Of a DNA stretch of 64,000 bases, positions 59,801 to 64,000 are shown piece by piece. The notes under the pieces are model-generated. The model worked only from the letters and a program-made list of their open reading frames with translations, was not told where the DNA came from and did not search any database. A program made the translations under genes and the position numbers. Position 1 is the first letter of the stretch, and each line of letters starts with the position of its first letter. The stretch is taken from positions 47,391,553 through 47,455,552 of the forward strand of contig JAQMRL010000001.1 in NCBI GenBank assembly GCA_035578175.1, read 5' to 3'. Origin of the DNA: Catonia carolina. Taxonomy: Eukaryota > Arthropoda > Insecta > Hemiptera > Achilidae.

Positions 59801-62710
59801 AAATATAAAAAAAAAATTGAAAAATAAAAAGCTATGCGTAATAGCTTAATGAAATAATAAAATTCTACCAATTGTAGAAAGGAAAATATTAGTCGCTACT
59901 CGGTGCCCGTTCAGCAATAACCTGCACTTGTTAAACCTGATACAAAGGCTAGGGTCATTTTGTCACAACATGGTGTATATTTAATCAAACAAGAGCTCTG
60001 ATCCACACACTCTTTATTAGTCGGAAAGGATTGTCCAAAATTCTGAATGTATTAACTGCAATTGGCAAACTAAAAATGTAATGAAAAACACTTTTATCAT
60101 AAATAAAATAATTAGGCTTAATCTATGTATTCTAATACAAAACAGTTCTTATGGCTATTAAAATCCATGTGGACTTTTGAGATTAATTTATGGATAACAT
60201 CCAGCGCATTGAATTCAAACATGTTAGAACTTTTCCAATAAAAATTTCTGCAGTAAGCCATAAAAATTCCTTATTATATAAAAACACCTAAATCTATTCT
60301 GATCTGTGCTTCATAACTGTCAAACAAGTTGTACAATAATTCAGTTCTAAGTATAAAGAATGAATTTCCTGACTCTAAAATACGTTCAACAGTAGGCATA
60401 ACGATTTTACAAGATTTAAAAGACATAATGTGCTAGATCTGAGTAATAGATTTTACGAACAATATTATTGTTTTAAAATTTATCTTCTTTTAACAGAACG
60501 ACAGTAATATTATCATCAACAGTTGAACTTACTCGTATAAACACTTAAATGACCCTTTATTAGTATATAAATACTAATTTATTAAATTTAATATGAACAG
60601 ATTATGTTATTGACGAATACAAAGTTAATTAACCAGTTAGGGTTCTTCATAAAAACCAATGGGTAATATTAAAAAACTGATTCTTCTCAATTAATCTGAC
60701 AAAATCTGAAATTCAAAAGTAATAATGTATTACGACATAAAAAGAATAACGAATAAGAAAATGTATTGTATGGCTTATTATTTTAAATATTACGAAATAC
60801 TCAGTCAGACAACCACATGTTTTAATGTTTTAACAAAGTAATAAAACCTTGTGAGACTTAAACTTCAATATTATAGTACTTACTTCCACAATCCAGAGGA
60901 TGTAATAAAAGTACGGAATAGAATATTACAAGAGAAAATTGCAGCAAGAGAGAAAGAGAAAAAGATTTCCAAAATAGAACCAGAGAGAGAGCAAAACGGA
61001 AACTTTAATTTCTTTTACTGCGTCCCTCGTACGCTGCATTACCGGCTACGTTGCGAATTACGTGATGGGTTAGCGGACACGGAGCACATTATAAAATAAT
61101 AGAAAATATTGTTATTATTTCATTGTTACTATTCTTTTATAACTTTTTGTCGTCAATAGTTCATAACGTGTAGTTCTGTAAAATAATATTTTGAAAAATT
61201 GTTTATAGTGTCTTTAAATTAAGTGTGAATAATACAGGATTCATAATGCCTTTAATCATATTGTTTGAAAGTTTAATTTCAAATCTATGTACACCAACAT
61301 CGAGATTTTGTAACGGTTTCAATGGGAAGCCTTACGAATCGTATTAAATGCACCATGGTATTAACAGTCCGGACATATATTTAGATTTGGATTTGGAAAC
61401 AGTCCGTAAAGTTATAAGTAGCTACAGTTGTAAATACATCAACCGACTAAATAACCACGTAAATCATCTATCGTTTAATTTACTGTACAATTTTAACAAT
61501 GTAAATAGACCATAACGTGCTGATGTACTGCATCTGCCAGAGCCATTCAGGTTGTGTGATTTCACATTGTAAAAAAAGTACGATAATATTTTGTAAATAA
61601 TTAGCGTATTTGAGAATAAATATATTTTAACATTTTTAATTAGCTCAAGTTTCAAAACTCAAAACTTCATTTTTTATAAATATAATTTAAGAAAGCTTTT
61701 TTGTTTTATTTAATTTACTATAAATAATTTATGAACAGCATAATATTTTTGTTATAATATTTGTTAATTACCCCACTGTGCAGTAATTTTTCATGCGTTA
61801 CGTTACATGTTATATTAGTTTTTGCTTTTAAATAAACGTTAAACAAGATCCAGGTGTTCCAATCCTAGATACTAAAGGCTCGTCACTGGAACACTTTGAT
61901 ACGTGACAAAAAACAACTTTCCTTCGGATCTTCGAATTATCTTAAAGACATTGCAAGATAGCCGTATAAAAGATTCTTTGACAAACTACAAAATCATCCA
62001 AATGATCTCATTCGATATGTGGGCATTAAATATTTTCCAAATTTTAGACGTCTTTGTCATTTTTGGTGAAGGATATTTTTCAATAATATCCTTTTGCCAT
62101 TTCGTCATCATCATCATCATCACTACTTCATTTCTTCATCGTTGGTGCTGCCATTGTTATTTTCATCATTTTCATTATTTTCATTTCGCTCTACCATAGT
62201 GTGATTATGTCATCCTGGAGAAGACTCTATGGGTGTGACTCTTCCTTCCCGCCTAATAAAACTTTCATCTATTCTAAATATTGTGCTACAATGAAATCAA
62301 AAAGAAGTTCCAGAAAAAATTAAAAACATGAGAATGTTTCGACAAATCAATTTTCTGTACCACAAATCAGCTGTTAAAGAGAACTGTAGCGAGTAAATGT
62401 TGAAATTGATAAAAAACCAATGATTCCTCCAATTTATTTTTACGATTGAGCTCATCAACAGAACGTAATAACGTCCTTTTTTGTACACTGTTTCTTTTAA
62501 TCATGTACCAATTGGCTTAATCGTTCACTCTCCTACACACTCGTACTCAATATTTCTAATCCTCTAGTAACTTAAGCATTGGTCAATTTCACTTTTTCCT
62601 GAAAACATATTAAACTCTAAATTTTCTTTTAAATGAATATTTTATTCCAGATTTTAGTTTAAAATATTGTTCGTTCTCCAAATCTTTCTGCACGTTTTAA
62701 AATCAACTTC
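56810..62710. other. AT-rich sequence without recognised gene
   Basis: Nearly 6 kb with short frames only. The frame at 60851-61099 is Lys/Glu-rich and unassigned. A (CAT)n-like tract lies at about 62107-62127. Confidence 0.5.
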
Positions 62711-62716
62711 TGAATA

Positions 62717-63662
62717 CGAGGTGTGGCTATTAAATAATGAGACTGACTTTGTAAAAAAATTTAATTTTAGTTCTATACATAATCACTTATTGTCACCATC
62801 AATATACACTCCTTCTCTATCCCTACAACGCTACATTCGAACTTTACATTGTTGTAAACGGTGCTAAAAGTCACTTTCTCTCGGTTCCTTCAGAACACGT
62901 GCTGGTCAAAAATGTTTGAAATGAAACTCGCAGAAATGTTTTTACTGACACTTTGTACGCGATTGAAAATGAAGTAAATTTTTTGGAAACGATAATAAGA
63001 TGTGATGAAACGTGGTTTTTTACTTATGATCCGGAAACGAAGCGCCAATCGATGCACTGGAAGAGCCAAACTTCACCGAGAGCCAAAAAAAAAACTCGAA
63101 TGAGCAAGTCAAAATTTAAATCAATGATGATTGCTTGTTTTTTTATATCCATGGAACTGTGTACCTTCAATAGGTTCCTGAATGTCAAACAATTAATCAA
63201 TATTACTACCTTGGTTACTTTCTAAAATACGTCAAAGAGTAAGGAAAGAACGCCCCGAAATGTGGAAGGACAAATCATGGGTTTTCCACCAAGACAATGC
63301 GCCAGCTCATTCCGCGTTATCTGTCAAGAGGTTCCTAGCCAAGTACAGCATCTCAGTGTTAGGACATCCACCTTATTTACCAGATCTTGCACCATGTGAG
63401 TTCTACATGTTTCGTAAGATAAAATCTGCGTTAAAATAGACAAGACTTGAGTCTGCGGAAGCTGTGAAAGAGAAAGCGGCACGTGCCTCAAGGAGCTGAC
63501 AGAAGATGGCTTCCAGCACTGCTTCCAACAATGGAAAGTTCGCATGGAGCCTTGTAGGGGTAGAGAAGGAGTGTATATTGAAGGAGGCAATAAGTGATTA
63601 TGTATAAAATAAAAATATTTTTTTTTACTACGTTAGTCTCGTTATTTAATAGCCACACCTGG
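62717..63662 (+). mobile_element. Mariner relic, 946 bp, with long inverted ends
   Basis: It starts CGAGGTGTGGCTATTAAATA after TA (62715-62716) and ends with the complement (two mismatches in 28) before TA (63663-63664). Beyond the short TIRs the similarity continues: the left 188 bp (62717-62904) are an inverted, diverged copy of the right 187 bp (63476-63662), which encode the transposase C-terminus. The N-terminal coding part is missing. Confidence 0.85.
62918..63600 (+). pseudogene. Mariner transposase, N-terminally deleted and frameshifted
   Basis: Starting inside the gene, the frame reads NEVNFLETIIRCDETWFF (first catalytic D codon at 63004) and YDPETKRQSMHWKS. It is lost near 63140 and resumes with HQDNAPAHSA (second D at 63293) and HPPYLPDLAPCEFYMF. 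At the third catalytic site this copy has Glu (GAG, 63398), 34 residues after the second D; close relatives normally have Asp. A stop follows SALK, and a C-terminal part with frame changes ends near 63600. Confidence 0.8.
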
Positions 63663-63664
63663 TA

Positions 63665-64000
63665 TTATGAAAACATATTTTAATTGACTGATAAAACATG
63701 CCTAGTGGTCACCTTGAAAGGTATAGTAACCTTGCAAAAATAGTATGTTAAATTATCTGGACGTGCCTTCTAGATATTGTATTACAAATTTAGCGTAATA
63801 GTTCGTGTATTTTATTTCATTTTAATTATTATTTTGTTTATTGTTATATTAATTTAATAACAGATACTAAATGTCAATTAAAAGTGTCAAAAAAATATTA
63901 TTTTTTTAACCACAGAGGCCAAAGATCGATGGATATTTGACCCCTATTATTTTTTTACTTTCTTTGCTAGATCAATTTTTATTGTTTAAAGAAAATGAAC
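63665..64000. other. AT-rich sequence without recognised gene
   Basis: Nothing is recognised. Confidence 0.5.

Noticed and set aside
60851..61099. 82-codon Lys/Glu-rich frame
   Set aside because: Low-complexity composition (AAREKEKK, EREQ), no recognised domain, no splice sites that decide it; not reported as a gene.
1..64000. CRISPR arrays, operons, rRNA
   Set aside because: The direct repeats seen are minisatellites or mobile elements, the coding remnants are eukaryotic transposon proteins, and no rRNA sequence was recognised.

Overview
The window looks like a piece of an AT-rich animal genome, most likely an insect and possibly a hemipteran. The reasons are a mariner transposase, Jockey-, RTE- and R1/LOA-like LINE remnants, tRNA-derived SINEs, GT-AG introns, and a Cys-rich transposase-like family that I recall as expanded in aphids. 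I recognise no host protein-coding gene, rRNA or functional tRNA. The sequence reads as a large intergenic or intronic region filled by waves of mobile elements, most of them decayed. The species call is inference; that the window is repeat-dominated is read directly from the sequence.

Layout. 0-11 kb: a GC-rich solo-LTR-like element (481-1086) with a TATA/Inr promoter and six histone-type stem-loops; a SINE (A1); a 5'-truncated LINE with reverse transcriptase on the minus strand (about 3005-5275); and an internally deleted DNA transposon (9024-10923) that keeps a readable intron and 37-bp perfect terminal inverted repeats (TIRs). 11-25 kb: scattered LINE tails, SINE B copies, a 71-bp inverted repeat, a 248-bp perfect-style foldback (19723-19970) and LOA/R1-type LINE debris. 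25-30 kb: an intact mariner (25834-27181) with identical 43-bp TIRs and an uninterrupted transposase, flanked by repeat C and an RTE tail, then a Jockey fragment that carries a 44-bp micro-insertion.

30-38 kb: a CCAAT-box cluster and paired hairpins, then a nest of SINEs (families A and B) and repeat C around a mariner relic with inverted ends. 38-50 kb: LINE tails, degenerate minisatellites and a cluster of ATCGAT palindromes. 50-64 kb: an RTE-type LINE remnant, a 400-bp foldback (53197-53597), a second micro-insertion of the same LINE tail (56737-56808), and a second mariner relic (62717-63662) whose two ends are both made from the transposase 3' end.

The best candidates for something new are the LTR with tandem histone-like hairpins, the 18-bp motif architecture of the 9-10.9 kb transposon, and the two mariner relics with inverted 3' ends. 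No operon-like or cooperative gene system is visible; the only protein likely to be made from an intact frame is the mariner transposase.
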